A stretch of DNA of 64,000 nucleotides. It comes from Pyxidicoccus trucidator (GTDB lineage Bacteria; Myxococcota; Myxococcia; Myxococcales; Myxococcaceae). The translations under genes and the position numbers were made by a program. The notes under the pieces are model-generated. The model saw nothing but the letters and a program-made list of their open reading frames with translations. It was not told the DNA's origin and did no database searches. Position 1 is the stretch's first letter. Every line of letters starts with the position of its first letter. The DNA lies in contig NZ_JAAIXZ010000010.1 in assembly GCF_010894435.1 (NCBI RefSeq), positions 144,253 to 208,252 of the forward strand. Reading direction: 5' to 3'. This document shows, one piece after another, positions 7,617-18,710 of the stretch.

Positions 7617-9902
7617 ATGTCCGCCTCCCGTCCTCCCCCGGTCTACGCCGCCGATGCTGGTGGCGCCCTTCCCGCCGCGCGGGACGGGGCTCCGGGGCCT
7701 CGCGAGGCCAACGCCCCTTCGCGTCCTACCACCACCCTGGAGGGGAGCCTCGAGCGCATCACCTTCACCAACGAGGAGGCCGCCTGGAGCGTGGTGCGCG
7801 TGGTGGTCCACGGCCGAAAGGACCCCATCACCGCGGTGGGCAATCTCCTCGGCGCCCAGCCGGGCGAGTCCCTGCGCCTCACCGGCTGGTGGGTGCAGGA
7901 CCGGAAGTACGGAGAGCAGTTCCGCGTCGACTCCTTCGCGACGGTGAAGCCGGCGACGCTGGTGGGCATCGAGAAGTACCTTGGCAGCGGGCTGGTGAAG
8001 GGCGTGGGCCCGGCGATGGCCAAACGCCTGGTGGCGCACTTCGGCCTGGAGACGCTGGAAGTCATCGACTCGAAGCCCGAGCGGCTGGCGGAGGTGAAGG
8101 GCTTCGGGGAGAAGCGCCGCAAGCTCCTGTGCGAGACGTGGGCCGAGCAGCGAGACATCCGTCAGGTGATGGTCTTCCTGCAGTCCCACGAGGTGCCGGC
8201 CAGCTTCGCGGTGAAGGTCTACAAGCAGTACGGCGCCCAATCCATCGAGGTGGTGCAGAACAACCCGTACCGGCTCGCCATCGATGTGTATGGCATCGGC
8301 TTTCGCACCGCCGACCGCATCGCCCAGTCGCTCGGCGTGCCCTCCCACTCGCCCAAGCGCGCCGAGGCGGGGGTGTTGCAGGTGCTCCGCGAGTTCTCCG
8401 AGGACGGCCACCTCTACGCGCCGCGCGACAAGCTCACCGCGCGGACGGTGGAGATGCTGGAGGTGACGCCCGAACTCGTGGAGGCGGCCATCACCCGGCT
8501 CGCCGCCGCCGAGTACCTCGCCGTGGAGGGGGCCAGCGCCCTCGCCCAGCCCCGCCCCGAGGACGCCTGCGAGGCGGTGTACCTGAAGGCCCTGCATGTC
8601 TCGGAGGTGGGCGTCGCCAACCTCCTCAAGGCGCTCGCCGCCTGGCCCGGACGGCCCCTGGAAGTGGACGTCGAGCGGGCCATGGCCTGGTTCGAGGGCC
8701 GCCAGGGCATCTCGCTCGCCCCCGAGCAGAAGGAGGCGGTGCGCCAGGCGATGGTGGCCAAGGTGCTGGTCATCACCGGCGGTCCGGGCACCGGGAAGAC
8801 GACGCTGGTCAATGCCATCCTCTCCATCCTGGAGAAGAAGGGCCGCAAGCTCCTGCTCTCGGCGCCCACCGGGCGTGCGGCCAAGCGGATGGGGGAGGCG
8901 ACAGGGCGCGAGGCGGAGACCATCCACCGGCTGCTCGAGTACAACCCCCGCACCCACGGCTTCCTGAGAGACCGCAACAACCCGCTCGACGCGGACATGC
9001 TGGTGCTCGACGAGGTGTCCATGGTGGACACCGTGCTGATGCTCAATGTGCTCAAGGCGCTGCCGCCCCACTGCCAGCTGCTGCTCGTAGGGGACGTGGA
9101 CCAGCTGCCGAGCGTGGGGCCGGGCAGCGTGCTCCAGGACATCATCGCCTCCGGACACGTGCCGGTGGTGCGGCTGAAGCACATCTTCCGCCAGGCGCAG
9201 GCGAGCCTCATCATCACCAACGCCCACCGCATCAACCAGGGAGAGCTGCCCCAGGTGCCCCCGGCGGACGCGCTGGCCGACTTCTACTTCGTGGAGAAGG
9301 AGGAGCCCGAGGCCATCCTCGCGGCCCTGAAGACGCTGGTGAAGGAGCGGATTCCCCGCCGCTTCGGGTTCCACCCGGTGGACGAGGTGCAGGTGCTCGT
9401 CCCGATGAACCGGGGCCTCATCGGTACCTCGAACCTCAACGCCGTGCTGCAGGAGCACCTGAATCCCTCGGGAGAGGATCTTGCCCGCGGCAGCCGTACG
9501 TTCCGGGTGGGCGACAAGGTGATGCAGGTGCGCAACAACTACGAGCTCGGCGTCTTCAACGGGGACATCGGACGGGTGGAGGCCATCGACAAGGAGGAGC
9601 AGTCGCTGGTGGTGCTCTACGACGGACGGCCGGTGGCGTACTCCTGGTCGGACCTGGACGAGCTGGTGCTGGCCTACGCCACGAGCGTGCACAAGTCGCA
9701 GGGCAGCGAGTACCCGTGCGTGGTGCTGCCCCTGCACACGCAGCACTACATGCTCCTGCAGCGCAACCTGCTCTACACCGGCGTGACGCGCGGGAAGAAG
9801 CTGGTGGTGCTGGTGGGAAGCAAGAAGGCGCTGGGGCTCGCGGTGCGCAACGGGGACACCCAGAAGCGCTTCACGCGGCTCGCCGCGCGGCTGAGGGACT
9901 GA
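7617..9902 (+). CDS. recD2: RecD2-type ATP-dependent DNA helicase
   Basis: 761 residues from the ATG at 7617, the normal RecD2 length. The N-terminal third has a RecD2-specific domain and helix-hairpin-helix elements (GVGPAMAKRLVAHFG, EVKGFGEKRRKL). The helicase core follows: Walker A GGPGTGKTTL near residue 390, DEVSMVD (Walker B), LVGDVDQLPSVGPG (motif III) and the C-terminal VHKSQGSEYP plus YTGVTRGKK (motifs V/VI). It is a 5'-3' SF1B helicase that acts outside RecBCD in most bacteria having it, in repair or recombination. The ribosome site is weak. It stands alone. Confidence 0.95.
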   Translation: MSASRPPPVYAADAGGALPAARDGAPGPREANAPSRPTTTLEGSLERITFTNEEAAWSVVRVVVHGRKDPITAVGNLLGAQPGESLRLTGWWVQDRKYGEQFRVDSFATVKPATLVGIEKYLGSGLVKGVGPAMAKRLVAHFGLETLEVIDSKPERLAEVKGFGEKRRKLLCETWAEQRDIRQVMVFLQSHEVPASFAVKVYKQYGAQSIEVVQNNPYRLAIDVYGIGFRTADRIAQSLGVPSHSPKRAEAGVLQVLREFSEDGHLYAPRDKLTARTVEMLEVTPELVEAAITRLAAAEYLAVEGASALAQPRPEDACEAVYLKALHVSEVGVANLLKALAAWPGRPLEVDVERAMAWFEGRQGISLAPEQKEAVRQAMVAKVLVITGGPGTGKTTLVNAILSILEKKGRKLLLSAPTGRAAKRMGEATGREAETIHRLLEYNPRTHGFLRDRNNPLDADMLVLDEVSMVDTVLMLNVLKALPPHCQLLLVGDVDQLPSVGPGSVLQDIIASGHVPVVRLKHIFRQAQASLIITNAHRINQGELPQVPPADALADFYFVEKEEPEAILAALKTLVKERIPRRFGFHPVDEVQVLVPMNRGLIGTSNLNAVLQEHLNPSGEDLARGSRTFRVGDKVMQVRNNYELGVFNGDIGRVEAIDKEEQSLVVLYDGRPVAYSWSDLDELVLAYATSVHKSQGSEYPCVVLPLHTQHYMLLQRNLLYTGVTRGKKLVVLVGSKKALGLAVRNGDTQKRFTRLAARLRD

Positions 9903-10095
9903 CGCCGGCCGCCCCGAGCGCCTGTCCCAGCAAGCTGGCTGCTCGCCTGCGGTAGGGCGGGGCGCGCGGGACGGCCCTGCCGGGTTCAGAAAGAAAACCT
10001 TCCCCGGTAACCGGGTGGCGGGTTCTGTTACTACCTCCCTAGAGTCGGCGGCGCCGCTCGTCCGACGACTCCTGACCCGCAGCAGGGAGGGCCGT

Positions 10096-11700
10096 GTGTC
10101 CCACGCTGGTGACAAGTCCATCCTGGCCATCGACCTCGGCACGTCGGCCGTGAAGCTCGCCGTGGTCAGCGTGCGAGGGAGAATCCTCGGCGGCGAGGTG
10201 GAGCCGCTGGAGCTGTCCCTGCTTCCCGACGGCGGCGCCGAGCAGGACCCCGAGGCGTGGTGGCGCGCCATCGTCCGGGGCACGCGGCGGCTGCTGGAGT
10301 CCGGGAGCGTCCGCGCGGACGACATCCTCGGCGTCAACTGCAGCTCCCAGTGGTCCGGCACCGTGGCCGTGGACGCGGCGGGCAAGCCCCTGTGTCCCGC
10401 CCTCATCTGGATGGACTCGCGCGGCGCGGCCCTGGTGCGGCGCGCGGCCAACGGCTTCATTCCGATTGAGGGCTACGGCCTCCGCCGCCTGCTCACCTGG
10501 ATTCGCCTGACCGGCGGGGTGCCCAGCCTGTCCGGCAAGGACCCGGTGGGCCACATCCTGTACCTCCAGAGCGCGCACCCCGACATCTACCGGAACACCT
10601 ACAAGTTCCTGGAGCCCAAGGACTGGCTCAACCTGCGGCTGAGCGGCCGCTTCGCCGCCTCGTACGACTCCATCACCCTGCACTGGGTGACGGACAACCG
10701 CGCGTTGAGCCGCGTCGTCTATGACGAGCGCCTGCTGGAGATGACGGGCCTGGAGCGAGAGAAGCTGCCGGACCTGGTGCCCGCCGCCACGGTGCTCGGC
10801 CCGCTGCAGCCGGAGGCCGCGCGGGCGCTGGGACTGCGCGAGGACGTACAGGTGGTGACGGGCGCTCCGGACATCCTCGCCGCCGCCGTGGGCTCGGGCG
10901 CGGTGAGAGATTACGAGCCGCACCTGTGCGTGGGCACGTCGTCGTGGCTGAGCTGCCACGTGCCCTACAAGAAGACGGACCTCTTCCACCAGATGGCCTC
11001 CGTGCCCTCCGCGCTGCCGGGGCGCTACCTGCTGGCCAACGAGCAGGAGTCCGCGGGCATCTGCCTCACCTTCCTCAAGGACAACATCCTCTACGGCCGC
11101 GACACGACGCCCGGAGCCCCCGTGGCGGAGGACGACTCGGCGGAGGTCTACAAGCTGATGGAGCGCCAGGCCGGGAGCGTCCCCGCCGGCAGCGACCAGC
11201 TCATCTTCATGCCGTGGCTCAACGGCGAGCGCAGCCCCGTGGACGACAAGTCGCTGCGCGGTGGCTTCTTCAACCAGTCCCTCAAGACGACGCGAGCCCA
11301 CATGGTGCGCGCGGTGATGGAGGGCGTGGCCTACAACTCGCGCTGGCTGTTCACCTACGTGGAGCAGTTCGTGGGCCGCCGGCTGGACTCGCTGCGCATC
11401 ATCGGCGGCGGCGCGCGCTCTCCGCTGTGGTGCCAGATTCACGCGGACGTGCTGGGCCGCACCATTCAGCAGGTGGACGAGCCCGTGCTGGCCAACGCCC
11501 GGGGCGCCGCGTTCCAGGCGGCGGTGGCGCTGGGGCAGCTCACGGTGGAGGAGATTCCCTCCCTCGTCTCCATCGCCCATACCTATGAACCGGACCCGAA
11601 GAACCGGGCCCTCTACGACGAGCTGTTCCGCGAGTTCGTCAATCTCTACAAGGCCAACAAGGCCATCTTCGCCCGCCTCAACCGCGCGCGGAGCGCCTGA
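10096..11700 (+). CDS. FGGY-family carbohydrate kinase (xylulokinase-like)
   Basis: 534 residues starting at GTG 10096, chosen because AGGGAGG lies 5 bases upstream and [12 protein letters not shown], the first phosphate-binding motif, follows directly. The C-terminal lobe has the adenosine-binding pattern [14 protein letters not shown] and a late [11 protein letters not shown]. The family phosphorylates sugars or polyols with ATP; I cannot tell the substrate (xylulose, glycerol and others are possible). A sphingosine-1-phosphate-lyase-like gene starts 22 bases downstream on the same strand, so the two probably form an operon. This leaves open a substrate linked to lipid turnover rather than sugar catabolism, but that is inference. 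Confidence 0.88.
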   Translation: MSHAGDKSILAIDLGTSAVKLAVVSVRGRILGGEVEPLELSLLPDGGAEQDPEAWWRAIVRGTRRLLESGSVRADDILGVNCSSQWSGTVAVDAAGKPLCPALIWMDSRGAALVRRAANGFIPIEGYGLRRLLTWIRLTGGVPSLSGKDPVGHILYLQSAHPDIYRNTYKFLEPKDWLNLRLSGRFAASYDSITLHWVTDNRALSRVVYDERLLEMTGLEREKLPDLVPAATVLGPLQPEAARALGLREDVQVVTGAPDILAAAVGSGAVRDYEPHLCVGTSSWLSCHVPYKKTDLFHQMASVPSALPGRYLLANEQESAGICLTFLKDNILYGRDTTPGAPVAEDDSAEVYKLMERQAGSVPAGSDQLIFMPWLNGERSPVDDKSLRGGFFNQSLKTTRAHMVRAVMEGVAYNSRWLFTYVEQFVGRRLDSLRIIGGGARSPLWCQIHADVLGRTIQQVDEPVLANARGAAFQAAVALGQLTVEEIPSLVSIAHTYEPDPKNRALYDELFREFVNLYKANKAIFARLNRARSA

Positions 11701-11722
11701 CGGCACGGAAAGGACCCTTCCC

Positions 11723-13252
<1,530 letters not shown>

Positions 13253-13271
13253 GGCCGTAGGCCGGCTCCCG

Positions 13272-14426
13272 TCAGTGCGGGCGGGCCGCCCATTCCCACG
13301 CGGTGCCCCGGTGGAGCGCCGCGTAGATGTCGTCCCGGAGCGTGTTGCACTCGTCATGCGTCAGCGTGCGGTCCAGGGCGCGCAGCACCACGCGAAGCAG
13401 CACGTTCTTCTGGCCCGGGGAGATGCCCATGCGCTTCACCGCGCTGGGAGGCAGCGCGGAGTAGGGGGTCTCCGAGAGCACGTGCACACCCTCCACCAGC
13501 TCCGCCCGGTCTCCGAGCGCGGCACGCACGACGTCCCCCAGTTCCTCCGGTGTCTGCTCTTCCTCCAGGACCAATGACAAGTCCCGCCGGACCTCCGGCA
13601 TGGAGGACACCGGGCGGTAGGGCTCCAGGTCCAGGAGCTGGGACGCGATTCGCGGGTTCGCCGAGCGCAGCAGGCGGATGTCGTCCAGCCCCTTGCGCAA
13701 CATCAGGATGCGGTCCAACCCCACGCCCATGGCCAGGCCCGTGGTGGTGCGGGTGTCCAGGCCACTCTCTTCGAGCAGGGCGGGGAGCGCGAGGCCGCAC
13801 TCGCCTATCTCCACCCACTCCGTGCCGGCCAGGACATCCACCTGGAGGCCGTCGGTGGTGTACGGGTGGAGGGCCGGGGTCAGCTTCACTTCGCGCCCGG
13901 GAAGCAGCGCACGGACCACGGTGGCAATCATGTCTCGCAGGTCGTCCGGCGTGAGCGGCGGGCCTCGACGGATGCGCCAGAGGTCCATCTGGTGGGGCTC
14001 GCCCGTGTGGAGTCGGTCGATGCAGTCGCGGCGGTAGACCAGCCCGGGGCAGGCGAGCAGCGCGTCCTCGGGCGGTGCCGCGGACAGCCGGCGCAGCAGT
14101 CCCGGAATCATGGCCGAGGTCTGCGAGCGCAGCAGCGCGGTGTCACAGACGTAGCGCGAGTAGCGCGCGTCCCTGGCGGCGCCTCCGGGTGGGTAGTGGA
14201 GCCGGTCGTAGTTGTCGGCGATGGAGACGACAGGGCTCTGCCGGTGGAGGCGCACCTCGCAGCCCCACGTGGAGCGCAGGGACTCCAGCGCGGCGGACAC
14301 GAGCTGCTGCATGGCATGCGGGCCGGCTGCGGAGTCGGTGAGGTCGCGGACGGATAGGGCGCGCCGGAGTTCTTCGGCGCTGAGGATGGAGGTGGATGCG
14401 GAGACAGGAAGGGAGACGGACGACAT
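13272..14426 (-). CDS. srmL: PheS-related ligase with fused FDX-ACB domain (SrmL-like)
   Basis: 384 residues. The first about 280 resemble the class II catalytic core of phenylalanyl-tRNA synthetase alpha subunit, including EPHQMDLWRI, LALPALLEESG and a motif 3 GLAMGVGLDRILML. The last about 90 (from RRDLSLVLEEE to ECNTLRDDIYAALHRG) are the ferredoxin-fold anticodon-binding domain normally found at the end of PheT or mitochondrial PheRS. There is no N-terminal coiled coil. The architecture fits the group annotated as PheS-related mystery ligase (SrmL), whose substrate is unknown. It is not the housekeeping enzyme, which needs PheS and PheT. Convergent with the lyase gene, 19 bases apart. Confidence 0.75.
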   Translation of the reverse strand: MSSVSLPVSASTSILSAEELRRALSVRDLTDSAAGPHAMQQLVSAALESLRSTWGCEVRLHRQSPVVSIADNYDRLHYPPGGAARDARYSRYVCDTALLRSQTSAMIPGLLRRLSAAPPEDALLACPGLVYRRDCIDRLHTGEPHQMDLWRIRRGPPLTPDDLRDMIATVVRALLPGREVKLTPALHPYTTDGLQVDVLAGTEWVEIGECGLALPALLEESGLDTRTTTGLAMGVGLDRILMLRKGLDDIRLLRSANPRIASQLLDLEPYRPVSSMPEVRRDLSLVLEEEQTPEELGDVVRAALGDRAELVEGVHVLSETPYSALPPSAVKRMGISPGQKNVLLRVVLRALDRTLTHDECNTLRDDIYAALHRGTAWEWAARPH

Positions 14427-14740
14427 GGGAAACCTCTCGGTGGATGGCGATGGGACGCATGGGTCTCCGGGACGCCGGGCGGGGAAGCCGCCTTGCGCCG
14501 CCGGCCTTGGATGCCCCCCCGGCGAGTCGGGGAGGGCGTCGCGCCTGACGGCGTTCCACCAACGAGAGGGGCGTGCGCTCAGTCGACGAGCACGGCCTCC
14601 CGACTCCCAAACGGGGCCGGGGGGCGGCTAAATCGACGAGCACTCACCACGAGGTACATGCGGACAGGATTAACGATGTCGGTGCTTCCTGGCAAGAGGG
14701 CCGCCCGAGGAGGTCGACCTTTGACAGGGCCGCGACGCCT
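14427..14740. promoter_or_regulatory. Leader of srmL-like gene with an 11-base direct repeat
   Basis: This 314-base stretch lies between the receiver protein and the PheS-related ligase, both on the minus strand. It contains TCGACGAGCAC twice, at 14583-14593 and 14633-14643, exactly 50 bases apart (about five helical turns). That spacing suggests a regulator binding two sites on one face of the DNA. The start-proximal 150 bases are rich in inverted C/G runs. No open frame here is convincing. Confidence 0.4.
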
Positions 14741-15094
14741 CTACGCGGTGGCCGCGAGCAGCTGGTCGATGTCGACCGGCTTGCGGAGGTAGGCGCGGGC
14801 GTCGAGGACGCTCCGGTGGCTGTCGAGCCGGGGGTCGGCACTCATGACCACCACCGGAATCTGGGCGAAGCGCGCGTCGGCGCGTTGCTCGGTGCGGAAC
14901 TGGAAGCCGTCCTTCACCGGCATCATCAGGTCCAGAAGGATGATGTCCGGGGACAGCCGCATCCGCTCCAACTCGGCGAGCCCCTGGGCGCCATTCTCCG
15001 CGCAGATGACGGTGTGTCCCTCGTCCTCGAGCAACTCCCGGATGGCGTCGCGGATGTAGCGGTCGTCCTCCACGACGAGGATTCGCCGGCTCAT
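14741..15094 (-). CDS. Single-domain response regulator
   Basis: 117 residues, a receiver domain and nothing more. VVEDDR carries the acidic pair, Asp55 in LLDLMMP is the phospho-acceptor, VVMSAD has the switch Ser, and Lys105 in YLRKP is conserved. Its ATG overlaps the stop of the upstream hybrid kinase by 4 bases, so the two are made together. Lacking an output domain, it must act by protein contact, as a phosphate sink, or as a relay from the second kinase module of its partner. Confidence 0.92.
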   Translation of the reverse strand: MSRRILVVEDDRYIRDAIRELLEDEGHTVICAENGAQGLAELERMRLSPDIILLDLMMPVKDGFQFRTEQRADARFAQIPVVVMSADPRLDSHRSVLDARAYLRKPVDIDQLLAATA

Positions 15095-18000
15095 GTCCCG
15101 TCCCTCTGTACGGCCGAGAGACCTTCGGCGAGGGCGCGCGAGGCATCGCGGGGGAGCAGGACCACGAAGCTCGCGCCGCCGCCCGGCGGGCTCTCCACCA
15201 CGATGCTCCCTCCGTGGGCGGCCACGATCCGCTTGGAGATGAAGAGGCCCAGGCCCAGCCCTCCGGCGTTTCGCGAGGCGATGCCGCGGTCGAAGCGCTC
15301 GAAGATGCTCTCGCGCTGGGCTTCGCCTACCCCGGGGCCGTAGTCGCGCACTTCGATGCGCGCCAGCTCCCCCGCCGCCGACAGGCGCACGTCGAGGCGC
15401 GCACCTGGCGCGTACTTCATCGCATTGGAGACGAGGTTCGTCAGCACCTGCTCGAGCCGGGAACCGTCCCAGACGCCCACGAGTCCGGGCGGCGCGTCCA
15501 GCAGGGCCTCGCAGCCCGCCTGCGCGAGCTGCCCGGAGAGGCGCTCCATCATGTCGCGTGCGAGCAGGGTGAGGTCGAGCTTCTTGAAGGTGAGGTCGAA
15601 GGTGCCCGTGCGGATGCGCGCGACGTCGAGGAGGTCGTCGACGAGGCTCGTCAGCCGGTCCACCTGGACCAACGAGACGCGCAGCGCCCTCGCGAGCTTC
15701 TCGGGACTCGGGGCGCGGCCCTCGTCGGGCTTCACGTTCCGCTCGGTCATCTGCAACTGCATCCGCAGCGAGGTGATGGGCGTCTTCAGCTCGTGCGAGG
15801 CGATGGAGAGGAACTCGTCGCGCGCGCCCAGCAGCGATTTCAGCTCCCGCTCCACCCGCTTGAGCCGGGAGATGTCCCGGAAGCTGACGATGGCCTGCCC
15901 TGGCTGAGTGCCGATGGCGGGGACGACGTCGGAGTCCACCACGATGTTGAACCGCCCGGCGGGCGAGTGCCAGACCGCCTCCAGGTCCCGGACCCGCTCA
16001 CCCCGCCGGAGCAAGGCGCCCGGGGTGTCCTCCGGGTCGAGCGGGCCATCGGCATCATCGGTGAGCCGAGAGACCCGGCCGCGCTCCGCGGCGTCGATGT
16101 CGGCGGGAAAGCGCCCGTCGGAGAGCTGCTGGGCGGCCCGGTTCACGAAGGTGAACCGGCCGGAGACCGGGTCGACGAGCAGGGTGGGGATGGGGAGGCG
16201 ATCCAGCACGACCTCGAGCCACCGCTGCTGCCGCGCGAGGTTCTCCGCGCGCGTCTCCTGCTCCGTCACCTGCCTCCGCAAGGCGGCCATGTTGAGCTGG
16301 GCCTGCACCCGGGCCAGGAGCTCCCTCGCGGAGAACGGCTTCGTCAGATAGTCGTCCGCGCCAAGCTCGAGCCCGCTCGCCGTGGCCTCCTCCCCCGCGC
16401 GCGCCGACAGCAGGATGATGGGGACCACGCGCAGCGCGTCGTCCGCCCGAAGCTGCTTCATCAGCTCGATGCCATCCATCACCGGCATCATCACGTCCGA
16501 GAGCACGAGGTCCGGCCGAGCCGCTCGCGCCACACGGAGCGCCTCCGCTCCGTTCGCCACCGCCGTGACTTGATAGCGTCCCTCGAGGAGACGACGGACA
16601 TAGTCACGCATGTCGGCGTTGTCGTCGGCGAGCAGGACCCGCTGGCGGGTGCCAGCCGCCGGGAGCTCCACGGCCTTCGCGGTGGAGGTCGCGGGAGTCC
16701 TGTCCACGCTCCTGCCGTCCTCCACCGATGAAGCCGCCGGAGCCTGATCCGTCAGCCAGCGAAGCGTCTCCTCCACGTAGGCCTCGGGGCGGGTCGCGGT
16801 GGAAGGAGGCCGCTGCGTCCCGGCCAGCGCAGGCGCTGCCATCCAGTAGGCGCTTCCGAGCGGGACGCGAACGAAGAAGGTCGAGCCCTCGCCCTCGACG
16901 CTCCGCACCTCGACCGAGCCGCCATGGAGCTTCGCGAGCTCGTCCACGAGCGCGAGGCCGATGCCGCTGCCCTCGTGGGTGCGCCCCTTCGCCCCCTGCA
17001 CCCGGTGAAAGCGCTGGAACACGCGCCCGAGCTCCCGCTCCGGAATGCCGATGCCCGTGTCCCGCACCGACAGCCGCGCGAACCCGTCCTCCCGCTTGAG
17101 CTCGACCCGGATTTCCCCCTCGTGGGTGAACTTGAACGCGTTCGACACGAGGTTCAGGACAATCTTCTCCCACATCTCGCGGTCCACGAGCACCGGGTCA
17201 CCCAGTGGCTCGGCGTCCACCACGAACCGCATGCCCGCGCGCTCGACGGCGGAGCGGAAGGCGCTCGCGATGTCCCGGGTGAGCGAGGCCAAGTCGGTCG
17301 GCTCGACCGAGGCCTGGGCGCGGCCCGCCTCGATGCGGGAGAAGTCGAGCAGCGCGTTCACCAGCTTGAGGAGCCGCAGCCCATTGCGGTGGACCACCTC
17401 GAGCTCGCCGCGCGCGGCCTCCGGCAGTTCCCCCCGGTGCCCTGCGAGGAGGTCCTCCACCGGCCCGAGCAGCAGCGTGAGCGGCGTGCGGAACTCATGG
17501 CTCACGTTGCTGAAGAAGGCCGTCTTCGCCTGGTCTATCTCCGCGAGCGCCTCGGCCCGGAGTCGCTCGGCTTCGTACGCGCGCGCGTTCCCGAGGGCCG
17601 CGCTGGCCGCCGCCCCCAGCATCTCCAGGAAGGTCCGGTAGGCATCATCGAGGGGGAGTCGCTGGCTCGCCCCGACGACGAGGAAGCCCAGCGGCGCGTC
17701 CAGGCCCGCGACGCGGACTGGTAGCACGAACGACGTCGCCATCGGCTCGGGATACGGTCCCGCGGGGACGGGCCCGAACCGGGACTCCATGTCCGAGATT
17801 TGCTCCGCTCTGCCGCCGCGTGCCGCCTTCAGGAGCGGCCAGCCGGTGCCCGTGTCCGTCCCGGTCAGCTCAATCACTCGCGGCGCGAGCGTGCCTCCGG
17901 CGGGCGTCCGGCAGGTCCCCCGGAGCAAGGCCTGGGTCCCGTCTGGCGTCGTCACGTAGAGGAGCGCGAATGGCAGGTCGAAGGCGTATTCTTCGAGCGA

Positions 18001-18570
18001 CGCGAGGAGCAGGTCGCAGGCCTCGTCAAAGACTGTCGCCATTCCGGCGCGGTCCGAGATGTCCCGCAGCGCCCGCGTGCGCCGCTGGGCGAGCATCGTC
18101 GGGGTCGTCTCGGTCACCGGGTGGAAGAGCCCCGCCACCTTCCCGGACTCGTCGCGGATGGGGCTGAGCGAGAAGGTGAAGAATGTCTCCTCCGGATAGC
18201 CATTGCGCTCGAGGAACATCCGCTGGTTCTCGAGGTAGGTCGTCTCCCCGGCGAGCGCCCGTTCGAAGGGTTCGCCGATGGCTGGCCAGGCAGACGCCCA
18301 GGTGACCCGGTAGTCCTCGCCCATCGCGCGCGGATGCACCGCGCCGCAGACCACGCGGTAGCCGTCGTTGTAGATCTGGTTGTGGCCGTCGCCCCAGATG
18401 ATGTTGATTGGAAAATTCGAGGCGAGGCAGAGGCTCACCGTCGTACGCAGGCTCTGTGGCCACGTCTCGATAGGGCCCAGCGGAGAGCTTGACCAGTCGA
18501 GCGACGCGATGAGCGTCGCCATCTCGCCACCCCCGGCGAGCCATTCGAGTTTCCTCGGCTGGGTGCTCAT
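15091..18570 (-). CDS. Hybrid sensor kinase with two kinase modules and an internal receiver
   Basis: About 1159 residues from the ATG at 18570; a GTG at 18618 is the alternative. Order: PAS-like region (about 45-150), GAF (about 170-330), HisKA with SHEFRTPL (His near 358), ATPase (NLVSNAFKF, GSGIGLAL), receiver (about 640-755, DLVLSDVMMPV), PAS, a second HisKA (ASHELKTPI) and a second ATPase (NLVSNAMKYA, GGLGLGLFI). No membrane helices, so it senses a cytoplasmic cue. Both kinase modules keep their His and ATP-binding motifs. The single receiver encoded immediately downstream is the likely phosphate acceptor. An inverted repeat, TTGTCC/GGACAA at 18587-18605, sits just upstream of the ATG. 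Confidence 0.9.
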   Translation of the reverse strand: MSTQPRKLEWLAGGGEMATLIASLDWSSSPLGPIETWPQSLRTTVSLCLASNFPINIIWGDGHNQIYNDGYRVVCGAVHPRAMGEDYRVTWASAWPAIGEPFERALAGETTYLENQRMFLERNGYPEETFFTFSLSPIRDESGKVAGLFHPVTETTPTMLAQRRTRALRDISDRAGMATVFDEACDLLLASLEEYAFDLPFALLYVTTPDGTQALLRGTCRTPAGGTLAPRVIELTGTDTGTGWPLLKAARGGRAEQISDMESRFGPVPAGPYPEPMATSFVLPVRVAGLDAPLGFLVVGASQRLPLDDAYRTFLEMLGAAASAALGNARAYEAERLRAEALAEIDQAKTAFFSNVSHEFRTPLTLLLGPVEDLLAGHRGELPEAARGELEVVHRNGLRLLKLVNALLDFSRIEAGRAQASVEPTDLASLTRDIASAFRSAVERAGMRFVVDAEPLGDPVLVDREMWEKIVLNLVSNAFKFTHEGEIRVELKREDGFARLSVRDTGIGIPERELGRVFQRFHRVQGAKGRTHEGSGIGLALVDELAKLHGGSVEVRSVEGEGSTFFVRVPLGSAYWMAAPALAGTQRPPSTATRPEAYVEETLRWLTDQAPAASSVEDGRSVDRTPATSTAKAVELPAAGTRQRVLLADDNADMRDYVRRLLEGRYQVTAVANGAEALRVARAARPDLVLSDVMMPVMDGIELMKQLRADDALRVVPIILLSARAGEEATASGLELGADDYLTKPFSARELLARVQAQLNMAALRRQVTEQETRAENLARQQRWLEVVLDRLPIPTLLVDPVSGRFTFVNRAAQQLSDGRFPADIDAAERGRVSRLTDDADGPLDPEDTPGALLRRGERVRDLEAVWHSPAGRFNIVVDSDVVPAIGTQPGQAIVSFRDISRLKRVERELKSLLGARDEFLSIASHELKTPITSLRMQLQMTERNVKPDEGRAPSPEKLARALRVSLVQVDRLTSLVDDLLDVARIRTGTFDLTFKKLDLTLLARDMMERLSGQLAQAGCEALLDAPPGLVGVWDGSRLEQVLTNLVSNAMKYAPGARLDVRLSAAGELARIEVRDYGPGVGEAQRESIFERFDRGIASRNAGGLGLGLFISKRIVAAHGGSIVVESPPGGGASFVVLLPRDASRALAEGLSAVQRDGT

Positions 18571-18586
18571 GCGAAGGGGATAGGTA

Positions 18587-18605
18587 TTGTCCTGCTTCTG
18601 GACAA
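18587..18605. promoter_or_regulatory. Inverted repeat upstream of hybrid kinase
   Basis: Perfect 6-base arms TTGTCC and GGACAA separated by 7 bases, 17 bases upstream of the ATG at 18570. The size and position suit an operator for a dimeric regulator, and would put the real translation start at 18570 rather than the GTG at 18618. A chance palindrome cannot be excluded. Confidence 0.35.
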
Positions 18606-18710
18606 GACAATCACCCACCCGACCCGGGGTTGAACCGTCGCCAAGCTGACGGCTGTGAGCCCCGAGGTCGGCGAGGAGGTGTTGGCCCGGAAACAGCGAG
18701 CCGGATCAGC

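Noticed and set aside
7608-10460. Long minus-strand open frame of 950 codons opposite recD2
   Set aside because: It is a shadow of the GC-biased recD2 gene and runs past its ends; no ribosome site, no domain, and low-complexity His/Arg/Leu-rich sequence.
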